Positions 27,437-35,550 of a DNA stretch of 64,000 nt are shown piece by piece (the first letter of the stretch is position 1; each line of letters begins with the position of its first letter). The position numbers and the translations under genes are program-made. Source of the DNA: Arthrobacter sp. RIT-PI-e. GTDB lineage: Bacteria; Actinomycetota; Actinomycetes; Actinomycetales; Micrococcaceae. The stretch is from assembly GCF_001187915.1 (NCBI RefSeq), contig NZ_LGIU01000043.1, positions 1 to 64,000 of the forward strand. The letters are read 5' to 3'. The notes under the pieces were generated by a model. The model was not told where the DNA came from. It did not search any database and saw nothing but the letters and a program-made list of their open reading frames with translations.

Positions 27437-28783
27437 TCAGATCTCCGCGCCCTCCAGCAGGTCCGTGACCAGGGCCGCGATCGGCGAGCGCTCGGACCGC
27501 GTCAGCGTGACGTGACCGAACAGGGGGTGTCCCTTCAGGGTCTCCACCACCGCGGCGATGCCGTCGTGCCGGCCCACCCGCAGGTTGTCGCGCTGGGCGA
27601 CGTCGTGGGTGAGGACGATCTTGGAGTTCTGCCCGATCCGGCTCATGACGGTGAGGAGCACGTTCTTCTCGAGCGACTGCGCCTCGTCCACGATCACGTA
27701 GGAGTCGTGCAGGCTCCGCCCGCGGATGTGCGTGAGGGGCAGCACCTCGAGCATGCCCCGATCCATCACCTCCTCCACCACCTCCTGCGACACGAGGGCA
27801 CCGAGGGTGTCGAAGACGGCCTGCGCCCACGGGTTCATCTTCTCGCTCTCGCTCCCGGGCAGGTAGCCGAGCTCCTGCCCGCCGACGGCGTAGAGGGGGC
27901 GGAACACCACCACCTTGCGGTGCTCGCGCCGCTCCAGGACGGCCTCGAGACCGGCGCAGAGCGCGAGCGCCGACTTGCCCGTGCCCGCCCGTCCGCCGAG
28001 GGAGACGATGCCCACCTCGGGGTCGAGGAGGAGATCGATCGCGAGGCGCTGCTCCGCCGAGCGGCCGTGCAGCCCGAAGACGTCGCGGTCACCGCGCACC
28101 AGCCGGATCTGCTTGTCCGCACCCACCCGCCCGAGCGCGGAGCCGCGCGGCGAGAGCATGATCACCCCGGTGTTCACCGGCTGCTCCGCGCCCTCGGCGG
28201 AGAACACGCTCCCGGCGTCGTACAGGCCGTTGACCTCCTCGGCGGTGGCGTCCAGTTCCACGACGCCGGTCCACCCCGAGTCCTTGACGAACTCGTTCCG
28301 GTACTCGTCGGCCTGCAACCCCATGGCGGAGGCCTTGACCCGCAGGGGCAGGTCCTTGGACACCACGGTGACGTCGCGCCCCTCCACGGCCAGGTTCTTC
28401 GCGACCGCGAGGATCCTCGAATCGTTGTCCCCGCTCCGGAAGGCGATCGGGAGCACCTCGGGCGAGACGTGGTTGAGCTCCACGCGCAGCCTCCCTCCCC
28501 CGTCACCGAGGGGTACCGGGGTGTCGAGCCCGCCGTGCTGCACGCGCAGGTCGTCCAGCAGCCGGAGGGCCTTCCGTGCGAAGTACCCGAGCTCGGGGTC
28601 ATGGCGTTTGCCCTCGAGCTCGGAGATCACGATCACGGGGAGGATCACCTCGTGCTCCGCGAAGCGCAGGATCGCACGCGGGTCGGACAGCAGCACCGAG
28701 GTGTCGATCACGTAGCTGCGCGCGGTGAGCACCGCGGTGTCGTCGGTGTCGTCGGTGTGCCGGGGGGAGCTGGTGTCAGCCAC
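27437..28783 (-). CDS. PIN-PhoH fusion ATPase (PhoH2 type)
   Basis: A 448-residue protein with two domains. The N-terminal PIN ribonuclease (residues ~22-150) includes [29 protein letters not shown] and [15 protein letters not shown], which supply the acidic triad. The C-terminal PhoH ATPase has Walker [17 protein letters not shown] and Walker [15 protein letters not shown]. PhoH2 of mycobacteria is a sequence-specific RNA helicase/RNase paired with a small antitoxin, PhoAT. No such antitoxin ORF is evident upstream here. GTG 28783 has ACGGAG six bases before it. The 28784-29022 interval is non-coding as far as I can see. Confidence 0.93.
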   Translation of the reverse strand: MADTSSPRHTDDTDDTAVLTARSYVIDTSVLLSDPRAILRFAEHEVILPVIVISELEGKRHDPELGYFARKALRLLDDLRVQHGGLDTPVPLGDGGGRLRVELNHVSPEVLPIAFRSGDNDSRILAVAKNLAVEGRDVTVVSKDLPLRVKASAMGLQADEYRNEFVKDSGWTGVVELDATAEEVNGLYDAGSVFSAEGAEQPVNTGVIMLSPRGSALGRVGADKQIRLVRGDRDVFGLHGRSAEQRLAIDLLLDPEVGIVSLGGRAGTGKSALALCAGLEAVLERREHRKVVVFRPLYAVGGQELGYLPGSESEKMNPWAQAVFDTLGALVSQEVVEEVMDRGMLEVLPLTHIRGRSLHDSYVIVDEAQSLEKNVLLTVMSRIGQNSKIVLTHDVAQRDNLRVGRHDGIAAVVETLKGHPLFGHVTLTRSERSPIAALVTDLLEGAEI

Positions 28784-29022
28784 GGGGAACTCCGTTCCGG
28801 GGTGGATCCACCCCGAAGTGGTAGGGACGTCGGGAGTGCTGTCCGGCCCGGAGGCCGGGCGGCCTCCCCGATCCCCGCGCGATGCCGGTGAAGCATCCTC
28901 GGTGTCATCAGCGGCCTTCCGTCGGCGGGTCTGGACTGCCGCCGATGGCTAGACCCTACTCCGTGCGCACCCCGAGCCGCAGGTGGACAGGCCGGTGCGG
29001 GACATGAAGCGCGGACGCACGC

Positions 29023-29790
29023 TCAGGAACCGAAGCGGCGTTGACGGCGCCCGAAGTCCCGGAGCGCGCGGAGGAAGTCCACGCGACGGAAGTCCGGCCA
29101 CAAGGCCTCGCAGAAGTAGAACTCGCTGTAGGCGCTCTGCCACATGAGGAAGCCGGACAACCGCTGCTCCCCCGAGGTACGGATCACCAGGTCGGGGTCC
29201 TGCTGCCCCCGCGTGTAGAGGAAGGAGGAGATGTGCTGGTCGGTCAGTTCCCCGGCGAGGGACTCGAGCGACTTGCCCTGGTGGGCGGCGCCGAGCAGCA
29301 GCTCCTTGACGGCGCCCACGATCCCGCGCCGCCCGCCGTACCCCACGGCCACGTTCACGTGCAGACCGTCGATGCCCTGGGTGGAGGACGCCAGACCCAC
29401 CAGTTTGGCGCCGAGGTCCGCCGGGAGCAGATCGAGCGCCCCCACGGGCTGCACCCGCACGCGGTTGCTCCCGCCGAGGCGGTCGACGGTGTCGGCGATG
29501 ATGCCGAGCAGCTGGTCGATCTCCTCCTGGGGGCGGCCCATGTTGTCCGTGGAGAGCATGTAGAGCGTCACCACCTTCACCCCGAGCTCCTCGCACCAGC
29601 CCAGGAACTCGTGGATCTTGTCGGCACCGGCCCGGTGCCCGTGGCTCGTGGGCGCCCCGGCGAGGCGGGCCCAGCGACGATTGCCGTCCACCATGACACC
29701 GATGTGGTGCGGGATCCGCTCAGGGACGAGATTCCGCTGCAGCCTGCGCTCGTAGAAGCTGTAGCCGAGATCGGGGAACGTCCACGTCAC
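29023..29790 (-). CDS. Isoprenyl transferase (cis-prenyltransferase, UppS family)
   Basis: A 255-residue enzyme adding cis-isoprene units to make polyprenyl diphosphate carriers. Motifs: HIGVMVDGNRRWAR (the catalytic Asp and Asn-Arg), LSTDNMGRPQEEID, and the C-terminal DLVIRTSGEQRLSGFLMWQ and SEFYFCEALWPDF. Actinobacteria carry two or more paralogues of different chain length; which one this is cannot be told. GTG 29790 with GGAGGG upstream is chosen over the longer frame to 29913. It is divergent from trhA, a common adjacency in Micrococcales. Confidence 0.92.
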   Translation of the reverse strand: MTWTFPDLGYSFYERRLQRNLVPERIPHHIGVMVDGNRRWARLAGAPTSHGHRAGADKIHEFLGWCEELGVKVVTLYMLSTDNMGRPQEEIDQLLGIIADTVDRLGGSNRVRVQPVGALDLLPADLGAKLVGLASSTQGIDGLHVNVAVGYGGRRGIVGAVKELLLGAAHQGKSLESLAGELTDQHISSFLYTRGQQDPDLVIRTSGEQRLSGFLMWQSAYSEFYFCEALWPDFRRVDFLRALRDFGRRQRRFGS

Positions 29791-29965
29791 GCTTGACCAC
29801 CCTCCCTGGTCCGGATCCGGCACCTGCCGGAGGAATACGATCCGGCAAGCGCCCGCGCCCCGGCTATGTTCATACCGTACCGGCACCCCCGGGCAAAGCA
29901 CCGACGCAGCCACGGCAGGACCCGCCAGCCCGGCAGCGGCACCGTGGGGAGCCTGCGTGGTGGGC

Positions 29966-29971
29966 TAGAAT
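29966..29971 (+). promoter_or_regulatory. Candidate leaderless -10 element of trhA
   Basis: TAGAAT, six bases (CCGGAC), then ATG at 29978. This is one of the best matches among the leaderless candidates. Confidence 0.6.
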
Positions 29972-29977
29972 CCGGAC

Positions 29978-31237
29978 ATGATCTCGCGCTCCTCGGGCCC
30001 GTCAGCAGGTTCCTCGACCCCCCCGGACCGGCAGGGATCGAGGTTCGAGGACGCCGTGGACACGGTGGCCGGGCCGCTGGCGGACGCCCTGGCGGCGAAA
30101 CCGCTCTGGCGGGGATGGATCCACGCCGTCGCCACCCCCTTCGCCGTCGCCGCGGGCATCGTGCTCGTGGCACTGGCCCCCACCACCGGGCTGAAGATCG
30201 CCTCCGCGGTCTACGCACTGACCGGGATCCTGCTGTTCGGTGTGAGTGCGGTCTACCACCGGGGGAACTGGGGCCCGGGCGCCAGGGCCGTCCTGAAGCG
30301 CGTGGACCACACGAACATCATGCTGGTGATCGCCGGTTCCTACACGCCCCTGGCCTGGGCCCTGCTGGAGAGGGACAAGGCGGTCACGCTGCTCTGGGTG
30401 ATCTGGGGCGGAGCGGTGGCCGGCGTCCTGTTCCGGAACCTGTGGGTCGATGCCCCCCGATGGCTCTACGTGCCCATCTACGTGGCGCTCGGTCTCGGGG
30501 CCCTGTTCTACCTGCCCGACTTCTTCCGGGCCAGCATCGCCGCCGCGGTGCTGATCTGCGCCGGCGGCGCCCTCTACATCGCCGGGGCCGTGTTCTACGG
30601 CATCAAGCGGCCGAACTTCTCGCTCCGCGTCTTCGGTTTCCACGAACTGTTCCACGCGTTCACCGTGGCCGCGTTTGCCGCGCACTTCATCGCGATCATG
30701 CTCGGCGTGCTGAACCCCCTGCACGCCTGCCCCGCCGGCCGGCCGGTCCGCCCGCCTCAGCGGTTGCCGCACCCGCCTCAGCGGTTGTCCGGGCCGTGCT
30801 TCCCGCCCCGGGGCGGGTGGACCGTGGAGGTCGGATCGTCCGGCCGACGGTACCCGGCGGTGCCGCCGTCCGGCCCCTGCCGGATACCGGGGCCCGGACC
30901 GGGGGAGCCGTCCGCCCGCCGGCGCTGCAGGCGATTCTGCTCCGCCTCCGCGGTGTACCGCGCCCGCCGTCCCCGCTTGACCATGTCGCGGATGAGGAGG
31001 ATCACCGCCACCACCACGAGCAGCGTGGCCAGGAAGCCGACGAGGCCCGGTGTCACCGATGCCGGATCGAGGCCGGGCCGCAGGGTTGGATCGTCCGACG
31101 GCGCGGTCTGTGCGGCGAGGTGGGGCAGGGGGAACACGCGGGTACCACTTTCGGAGATCACATTTCGAAGACCACAGCGGGCCGGATGTCCCGTCACCCG
31201 CAATTCTACGCGGCGCAGAACATGCGCCGGGACCTAG
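29978..31237 (+). CDS. trhA: Hemolysin III / TrhA family membrane protein with run-on 3' frame
   Basis: A seven-helix PAQR-type protein. The conserved region covers residues ~45-250: WRGWIHAVATPFAVAAGIV, VSAVYHRGNW, KRVDHTNIMLVIAGSYTPLA and FHELFHAFTVAAFAAHFIAI; the His and Asp residues form the metal site. In this frame there is no stop after the last helix (~30725). It runs on through the whole convergent gene to 31237, giving a Pro/Arg-rich tail that has no family counterpart. A TGA one frame over at 30711-30713 suggests a lost or shifted stop. The real C-terminus is uncertain. The start is leaderless. Confidence 0.75.
   Translation: MISRSSGPSAGSSTPPDRQGSRFEDAVDTVAGPLADALAAKPLWRGWIHAVATPFAVAAGIVLVALAPTTGLKIASAVYALTGILLFGVSAVYHRGNWGPGARAVLKRVDHTNIMLVIAGSYTPLAWALLERDKAVTLLWVIWGGAVAGVLFRNLWVDAPRWLYVPIYVALGLGALFYLPDFFRASIAAAVLICAGGALYIAGAVFYGIKRPNFSLRVFGFHELFHAFTVAAFAAHFIAIMLGVLNPLHACPAGRPVRPPQRLPHPPQRLSGPCFPPRGGWTVEVGSSGRRYPAVPPSGPCRIPGPGPGEPSARRRCRRFCSASAVYRARRPRLTMSRMRRITATTTSSVARKPTRPGVTDAGSRPGRRVGSSDGAVCAARWGRGNTRVPLSEITFRRPQRAGCPVTRNSTRRRTCAGT
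30751..30787. repeat. Tandem 16-bp repeat, 21-bp period, covering a stop codon
   Basis: CCCGCCTCAGCGGTTG occurs at 30751-30766 and again at 30772-30787. On the minus strand the copy at 30772 holds the TGA stop of the small membrane gene, so its last codons and stop are duplicated just downstream. Confidence 0.7.
30778..31161 (-). CDS. Small single-pass membrane protein next to mca
   Basis: A protein of ~127 residues with one strong transmembrane helix (VTPGLVGFLATLLVVVAVIL) followed by a basic stretch RDMVKRGRRARYTAEAEQ and a Pro/Gly-rich cytoplasmic tail. Similar small proteins of the pattern VTPGxxGF-TM-basic tail accompany mca in actinobacteria; function is unknown. GTG 31161 is preferred, and an ATG at 31203 would add 14 residues. 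It follows mca on the same strand. It lies entirely opposite the run-on part of the trhA frame, which argues that the run-on is not normally coding. Confidence 0.7.
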   Translation of the reverse strand: MISESGTRVFPLPHLAAQTAPSDDPTLRPGLDPASVTPGLVGFLATLLVVVAVILLIRDMVKRGRRARYTAEAEQNRLQRRRADGSPGPGPGIRQGPDGGTAGYRRPDDPTSTVHPPRGGKHGPDNR

Positions 31238-32160
31238 GTCCCGGGCGTCAGACCGGCGAAGAAGTCGTTCTCCGGCAGCGTCGTGTCCACGCGGGAGGTG
31301 ATCAGCGAGTAGTCCTCCCAGGGCCACACCTCCTGCTGGAGCTCGAGGGAGACGGCGAAGAAGAAGCCCTCCGGGTCCACCTGCGTGCGGTGGGCCTTCA
31401 GTGCCCGCTCACGGTGGCCGAAGTAGGCGGAGCACTCGATCTGCGTGGTGGTGGGGTGCAGCGGTGCCGGTGGCTGGTTGCCCTCCGCGTCCGCCTCCAA
31501 CCACTGGGCGAGCCGCTCCGCGTAGGGCGACTCCAGGCCGGCCTCCTCGAGCGCCGTGTGCAGTGCCCGGAAGCGCTCCGGGTTGAACGCGCGGTCGTAG
31601 TAGAGCTTGGACACGCTCCAGGCCTCGCCGGTGCCCGGGTACCTGTCCGGGTCCCCGGCCGCCTCGAAGGCCTCCACGGTGACGCGGTGGGACATGATGT
31701 GGTCGGGGTGCGGGTAGCCACCCTTCTCGTCGTAGCTGATGATCACGTGCGGGCGGAACTCGCGCACGAGCCTCACGAGGGGCACCGAGGCCCGTTCGAG
31801 GGGCTGGACGGCGAAGCAGTCGGACGGCAGGTCCGGCAGGGGATCGCCCTCGGGCAGCCCCGAATCGGTGAAACCGAGCCACCGGTGCCGGATACCGAGC
31901 TGTTCGGCAGCGCGCGCCATCTCGAGGCGGCGGAGTCCGGTCAGGTCCCGCTTGGCGTGGGGGTCCTCGTTCATCGCCGCGTTGAGGATGTCGCCGCGCT
32001 CACCACCCGTGCACGTGGCCACCATGACCTCGGCCCCTGCGGCCACGTAGGCGGCCATCATGGCCGCACCCTTGCTGGACTCGTCGTCGGGGTGGGCGTG
32101 GACCGCGAGGAGGCGCAAGCCCTTCCGCGACACGCTGGATGGATCCTGGGTTGGCAACAC
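31234..32160 (-). CDS. mca: Mycothiol S-conjugate amidase
   Basis: A 308-residue zinc amidase of the LmbE/PIG-L fold that cleaves mycothiol-toxin conjugates to release mercapturates. The zinc motif AVHAHPDDESSKGAAMMA is at the N-terminus (H-P-D-D). GGERGDILNAAM, YDEKGGYPHPDHIMSHRV and the C-terminal Mca-type region TTQIECSAYFGHRERALKAH distinguish it from MshB. It implies a mycothiol-producing actinobacterium. GTG 32160 has AGGAG upstream. It is divergent from DUF4307. Confidence 0.93.
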   Translation of the reverse strand: MLPTQDPSSVSRKGLRLLAVHAHPDDESSKGAAMMAAYVAAGAEVMVATCTGGERGDILNAAMNEDPHAKRDLTGLRRLEMARAAEQLGIRHRWLGFTDSGLPEGDPLPDLPSDCFAVQPLERASVPLVRLVREFRPHVIISYDEKGGYPHPDHIMSHRVTVEAFEAAGDPDRYPGTGEAWSVSKLYYDRAFNPERFRALHTALEEAGLESPYAERLAQWLEADAEGNQPPAPLHPTTTQIECSAYFGHRERALKAHRTQVDPEGFFFAVSLELQQEVWPWEDYSLITSRVDTTLPENDFFAGLTPGT

Positions 32161-32219
32161 GTGCTCCTGGCTCTGCGGGGGGAAGGATGCGGCTGGGTCG
32201 GACCGCCGGGGGCGGACGG

Positions 32220-32225
32220 TAAAAT
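32220..32225 (+). promoter_or_regulatory. Leaderless promoter of the DUF4307 gene
   Basis: TAAAAT, six bases (GGAGCG), then GTG at 32232. A TCGGAC 16 bases further upstream may serve as -35. Confidence 0.6.
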
Positions 32226-32231
32226 GGAGCG

Positions 32232-32681
32232 GTGAGCTCCGCCGATGCACCATCACCAAGAGTAGCCAATCGTTACGGCACCCCAAAGCCGAGGCAACCA
32301 CGGGGGCGCGTGCGCCTCCTGGTGGTCTCGATGCTCCTGGCCGCGATCGCCGCCGTCGCCGTGGTCGCGCTGACCACGGGGAGCCCGCGCGTCACCTACA
32401 AGGACGTCGGGTTCGCCGTCGGGGAGAACGGCAGGGCCGGCGTGGACTTCGAGGTCACCAAGGACGCCCGGGACACCGCGCAGTGCGCGGTGCAGGCCCT
32501 GAGCGAGAACTTCGCCGTGGTGGGCTGGAGCGTGGTCACGATCGGACCCACGGGCCCCGAGGACGGGCCCGACGGCGGGCGCACCACGGCGCACCGCACG
32601 GACCTCCGCACCGACTCCCCCGCGGTCTCCGGCGGGGTGGAGTCCTGCTGGATTCTCGAGGAGGCCCCGCAGCAGGCCTGA
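32232..32681 (+). CDS. DUF4307 domain membrane-anchored protein
   Basis: A 149-residue actinobacterial protein with an N-terminal cytoplasmic segment (RVANRYGTPKPRQPRGR), one membrane helix (LLVVSMLLAAIAAVAVVAL) and a small extracytoplasmic beta domain. The domain contains VTYKDVGFAVGENGRAGVDF, VTKDARDTAQCAVQALSE and SCWIL; the two cysteines could form a disulfide. Function is unknown. It is regularly found between mca and greA, as here. The start is fixed by the leaderless TAAAAT element. Confidence 0.87.
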   Translation: MSSADAPSPRVANRYGTPKPRQPRGRVRLLVVSMLLAAIAAVAVVALTTGSPRVTYKDVGFAVGENGRAGVDFEVTKDARDTAQCAVQALSENFAVVGWSVVTIGPTGPEDGPDGGRTTAHRTDLRTDSPAVSGGVESCWILEEAPQQA

Positions 32682-32697
32682 TCCCCCGGGGCCTGCT
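32671..32697 (+). terminator. Hairpin at the DUF4307 stop codon
   Basis: AGCAGGCC at 32671-32678 pairs with GGCCTGCT at 32690-32697. The stem overlaps the last codons and stop. Confidence 0.45.
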
Positions 32698-32710
32698 CCA
32701 CCGGATCTCC

Positions 32711-32739
32711 TTGGGTTAACACCGCGATCCCCCTAGGAT
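32711..32739 (+). promoter_or_regulatory. Putative greA promoter
   Basis: TTGGGT (32711-32716) and TAGGAT (32734-32739) are separated by 17 bases. Initiation near 32746 would give a leader of about 150 bases. Confidence 0.5.
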
Positions 32740-32744
32740 GGACG

Positions 32745-32895
32745 GATACGTATCGCCCCGCTTCACCGGCGTACCGGGCAACCGGTCCCACGAGGCGGGG
32801 TGTTTGCTTGCCGGAGCAGGTGATGTCCGCCGTCCTCGGTCGAGCGACCATGCGCCCCACCCTGACGGTGCGGGCCGTACCTAAGGAGTTATCCC
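32745..32895 (+). ncRNA. Structured 5' leader of greA (unclassified)
   Basis: The predicted leader begins with the palindrome GATACGTATC (32745-32754). It then has CCCCGC (32756-32761) able to pair with GCGGGG (32795-32800), followed by TGTTTGCTTG, which resembles an attenuator arm plus T-rich tail. I could not match it to a known riboswitch class. It may be only an untranslated leader. Confidence 0.3.
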
Positions 32896-33387
32896 GTGTC
32901 CACTAACAGCGCCCCTGTCGCCTGGCTCACGCAGGAGTCCTACGACCGCCTCAAGGCCGAGCTCGACCACCTCTCCGGTGCCGGCCGCGCGGAGATCGTC
33001 GCCCGGATCGAACAGGCCCGTTCCGAGGGTGACCTGAAGGAGAACGGCGGGTACCACGCCGCCAAGGAGGAGCAGGGCAAGGCGGAGGCACGTATCCGCC
33101 AGCTCACCGCCCTGCTCGAGAGCGCCCACGTGGGCGAGGCCCCGGCGGACAACGGCGTGGTGGAGCCGGGCATGATGGTCTCCGCGAAGATCGCCGGCGA
33201 CGTCGAGAACTTCCTCCTGGGCAGCCGGGAGGTGGCCGGCGACACCGACATCGACGTCTACAGCGAGAAGTCCCCGCTGGGAGCCGCGATCCAGGGCAAG
33301 AAGGCCGGTGACGCCGTCACCTACACCGCACCCAACGGCAAGCAGATCGCGGTCGAGATCATCTCGGCCACCCCGTACGTGGGCTAG
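32896..33387 (+). CDS. greA: Transcription elongation factor GreA
   Basis: A 163-residue factor that enters the RNA polymerase secondary channel and stimulates cleavage of backtracked RNA. The N-terminal coiled coil carries the acidic tip region ARSEGDLKENGGYHAAKEEQ. The C-terminal FKBP-like domain includes DVYSEKSPLGAAIQGKKAGD. The GTG at 32896 follows AAGGAG at seven bases. The start region WLTQESYDRLKAELDHL is typical of actinobacterial GreA. The stop shares a CTAG with the convergent rhomboid gene, with no terminator between them. Confidence 0.96.
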   Translation: MSTNSAPVAWLTQESYDRLKAELDHLSGAGRAEIVARIEQARSEGDLKENGGYHAAKEEQGKAEARIRQLTALLESAHVGEAPADNGVVEPGMMVSAKIAGDVENFLLGSREVAGDTDIDVYSEKSPLGAAIQGKKAGDAVTYTAPNGKQIAVEIISATPYVG

Positions 33388-33986
33388 GCACCGAGCCCGA
33401 AGCGGTCCGTCCCCGGTGCGGGGGCGGACCGTCTCCGTCTGAGCAGAAAGGCGGCGAGGAGGCCGCCGAGGGCCCCGAAGAAGTGCGCCTGCCACGAGAT
33501 GTTCGAACCCATCACCGGCAGCACCCCCCAGAGGATGGACCCGTAGGCGGCGAACAGGATCACCGCGAGCAGGATCTGCAGCCAGTTCCGGTTGTAGAAG
33601 CCGCGGACGGTCAGGTAGGTGAACAGGCCGAACACCACCCCGGACGCCCCGATGGTGAGTCCTCCGCCGAAGACCCAGGTCCCGAGACCCGAGACCGACC
33701 AGCTGAGGCCGATCGCCACCGCGAAACGCCGGGCCCCCTCGAGGAAGGCGACGAAGCCGAGCACCAGCAGCGGCAGGCTGTTGCTGGCGAGATGCCCGAT
33801 GCCCGAGTGCAGGAGCGGCGCGAAGAGCACGCCGTCGAGCCCGGAGAGCTGCCGCGGGGCTATCCCCAGGTTCCGCACCAGGCTGTTGCCCAGCAGCGAG
33901 TTGAGCAGGAAGACCGCCCACATCACCACCACGAGGCCTCCGACGGTGATGAGACCGGTCTGCGCCCTTCTCGCCAGAGGTGCCAT
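33384..33986 (-). CDS. Rhomboid-family intramembrane serine protease
   Basis: A 200-residue six-helix rhomboid. The catalytic Ser is in GASGVVFGLFTYL and the His in NISWQAHFFGALGGLLAAF. HLASNSLPLLVLG provides the conserved His/Asn of the oxyanion region. The typical WR motif of loop 1 is not obvious. The ATG at 33986 lies two bases after the ilvA stop, so the pair is co-transcribed. The stop overlaps greA by four bases (CTAG). The substrate is unknown. Confidence 0.9.
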   Translation of the reverse strand: MAPLARRAQTGLITVGGLVVVMWAVFLLNSLLGNSLVRNLGIAPRQLSGLDGVLFAPLLHSGIGHLASNSLPLLVLGFVAFLEGARRFAVAIGLSWSVSGLGTWVFGGGLTIGASGVVFGLFTYLTVRGFYNRNWLQILLAVILFAAYGSILWGVLPVMGSNISWQAHFFGALGGLLAAFLLRRRRSAPAPGTDRFGLGA

Positions 33987-33988
33987 GA

Positions 33989-35287
33989 TCAGCCCGGGAC
34001 CACCATGGGCTGGAAGCCCTCGGCGCGCAGGTTGCTCAGCACCTGTTCGCAGTGCTCGTCGCCCTTGGTCTCCATGTTGATGGTGATCGCCACGTCCCCC
34101 ATGCTGATGGAACCACCCACCCTGGTGTGGTCGACCCCCGTCACGTTCGCGTCCGATTCCGCGATGATCCGCGAGATGGTGGCCAGCGAGCCCGGGCGGT
34201 CATCGAGGAGCATGCGCACCACGAGGTACCTGCCGGCCGCCGCGAGACCGCGCTGGATGACCTTCAGCATGAGCATCGGGTCGATGTTGCCGCCCGAGAG
34301 GACCACCACCGTGTTGCCGGGATCGACGCCGTCCTCCGTGAGCTTCCCGTCCAGCAGGGCCGCGACGCCCACGGCACCGGCCGGCTCCACCACCATCTTG
34401 GAGCGCTCCAGGAGGAAGATCAGCGCGCGGGCGAGGGAGTCCTCGCTGACGGTGACGACGTCGTCCACCAGTTCCCGGATGATCGAGAACGGGAGCTGGC
34501 CGGGGCGTCCGACGGCGATGCCGTCCGCGATGGTGGACACCCGGGTCAGCGGGACGAGGGCGTCCGCCGCGAGGGACGGCGGGTAGGCTGCGGCGTTCTC
34601 CGCCTGGACGCCGATGATGCGGATGTCCCGGCCGAGTTCCGCGGCCCGGGCCTTCACGGCCACGGCCACGCCGGCCAGGAGGCCGCCACCACCGACCCCC
34701 ATGAGGATGGTGTCGACGTCGGGCACCTGCTCCAGGATCTCCAGGCCGAGGGTGCCCTGCCCGGCCACCACGTCCACGTCGTCGAAGGGGTGCACGAAGA
34801 CCGCGCCGGTCTCGTCGGCGTACCTGCGCGCCTCGGCGAGCGCCTCGTCCACGTTGGTGCCGTGCAGCACCACCTCCGCCCCGTGCCCGCGGGTGGCCGC
34901 CAGCTTGGGCAGGGCCACACCGAGCGGCATGTAGCTGCGCGCGGAGATCCCGCGGCCCGCCGCGGCCACCGCGACACCCTGGGCGTGGTTGCCGGCCGGG
35001 GCGGCCACCACGCCGCGGGGACGCTCCTCCGCGGTGAGCTTGGACATGCGGTTGTACGCACCACGGACCTTGAAGGAACCCGCACGCTGGAGGTTCTCGC
35101 ACTTGAAGGACACCGGTGAGCCGGTGAGCCGGGCCAGGGCGCGCGACTGCTCGATCGGGGTGCGGGCGATCACTCCCTCGAGCGTACGGTGCGCAGCCTG
35201 GACGTCGGCCAGGGTGACGGGGAGCGCAGCATCGGGGGCGAGGTCCAGCACGGTGGTGCGGGGTGTGGTGAGGGTCTGCTCGGTCAT
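33989..35287 (-). CDS. ilvA: Threonine ammonia-lyase (threonine dehydratase) with ACT domain
   Basis: A 432-residue PLP enzyme deaminating threonine to 2-oxobutyrate, the first step to isoleucine. The PLP lysine lies in AGSFKVRGAYNR; the glycine-rich phosphate loop is MGVGGGGLLAGVAVA. A single ACT-like C-terminal domain (LVVRMLLDDRPGSLATISRI) follows, as in the shorter TdcB-like/actinobacterial IlvA, so allosteric control by isoleucine or valine is possible. It is first in an operon with rhomboid. The 263-base upstream region has a hairpin at 35313-35329 but no gene. Confidence 0.94.
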   Translation of the reverse strand: MTEQTLTTPRTTVLDLAPDAALPVTLADVQAAHRTLEGVIARTPIEQSRALARLTGSPVSFKCENLQRAGSFKVRGAYNRMSKLTAEERPRGVVAAPAGNHAQGVAVAAAGRGISARSYMPLGVALPKLAATRGHGAEVVLHGTNVDEALAEARRYADETGAVFVHPFDDVDVVAGQGTLGLEILEQVPDVDTILMGVGGGGLLAGVAVAVKARAAELGRDIRIIGVQAENAAAYPPSLAADALVPLTRVSTIADGIAVGRPGQLPFSIIRELVDDVVTVSEDSLARALIFLLERSKMVVEPAGAVGVAALLDGKLTEDGVDPGNTVVVLSGGNIDPMLMLKVIQRGLAAAGRYLVVRMLLDDRPGSLATISRIIAESDANVTGVDHTRVGGSISMGDVAITINMETKGDEHCEQVLSNLRAEGFQPMVVPG

Positions 35288-35312
35288 GGGAGGTCTCTTC
35301 CTGGAGGGCTGA

Positions 35313-35339
35313 CACCGCCTCGGGCGGTGGGGATGTCAG
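35313..35339 (-). other. Hairpin in the ilvA 5' region
   Basis: CACCGCC and GGCGGTG form a 7-bp stem with a 3-base loop (35313-35329). CTGACA/TGTCAG can extend it across a small bulge to 35339. It lies 26-52 bases upstream of the ilvA start. No leader peptide or T-box features were recognised. Confidence 0.3.
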
Positions 35340-35550
35340 GGGTGCTGGCCGACGAACGCCTCAGGTTCCGTACCCTGGGGTCGTCGGCCTGCTAATGCCC
35401 GGTCCAGGATCCCGCAGCCGGCGGCCCTCCGCGGGCGTGCCGGCATGCGCCGACCCCCGCGGGGCCGGGCCGTGCGGCAGTGCCCGTACGGCTTCCGCTC
35501 CCCGGAGAGACTCCATGGTCCAATCCTCCCACAGGAGGCCCCGGCGCCGG

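Noticed and set aside
28784-29022. Possible small gene or RNA between phoH and the prenyltransferase
   Set aside because: Only short GC-rich hairpins (for example around 28850) and no start/ribosome-binding-site combination with coding character.
30736-30747. CCGGCC-type palindromic run as a regulatory site
   Set aside because: Short GC palindromes are expected in this composition, and it is not in a promoter position.
35340-35550. T-box or leader-peptide attenuator upstream of ilvA
   Set aside because: No T-box sequence, no run of Ile/Leu/Val codons and no conserved riboswitch core recognised; only the simple hairpin at 35313-35339.
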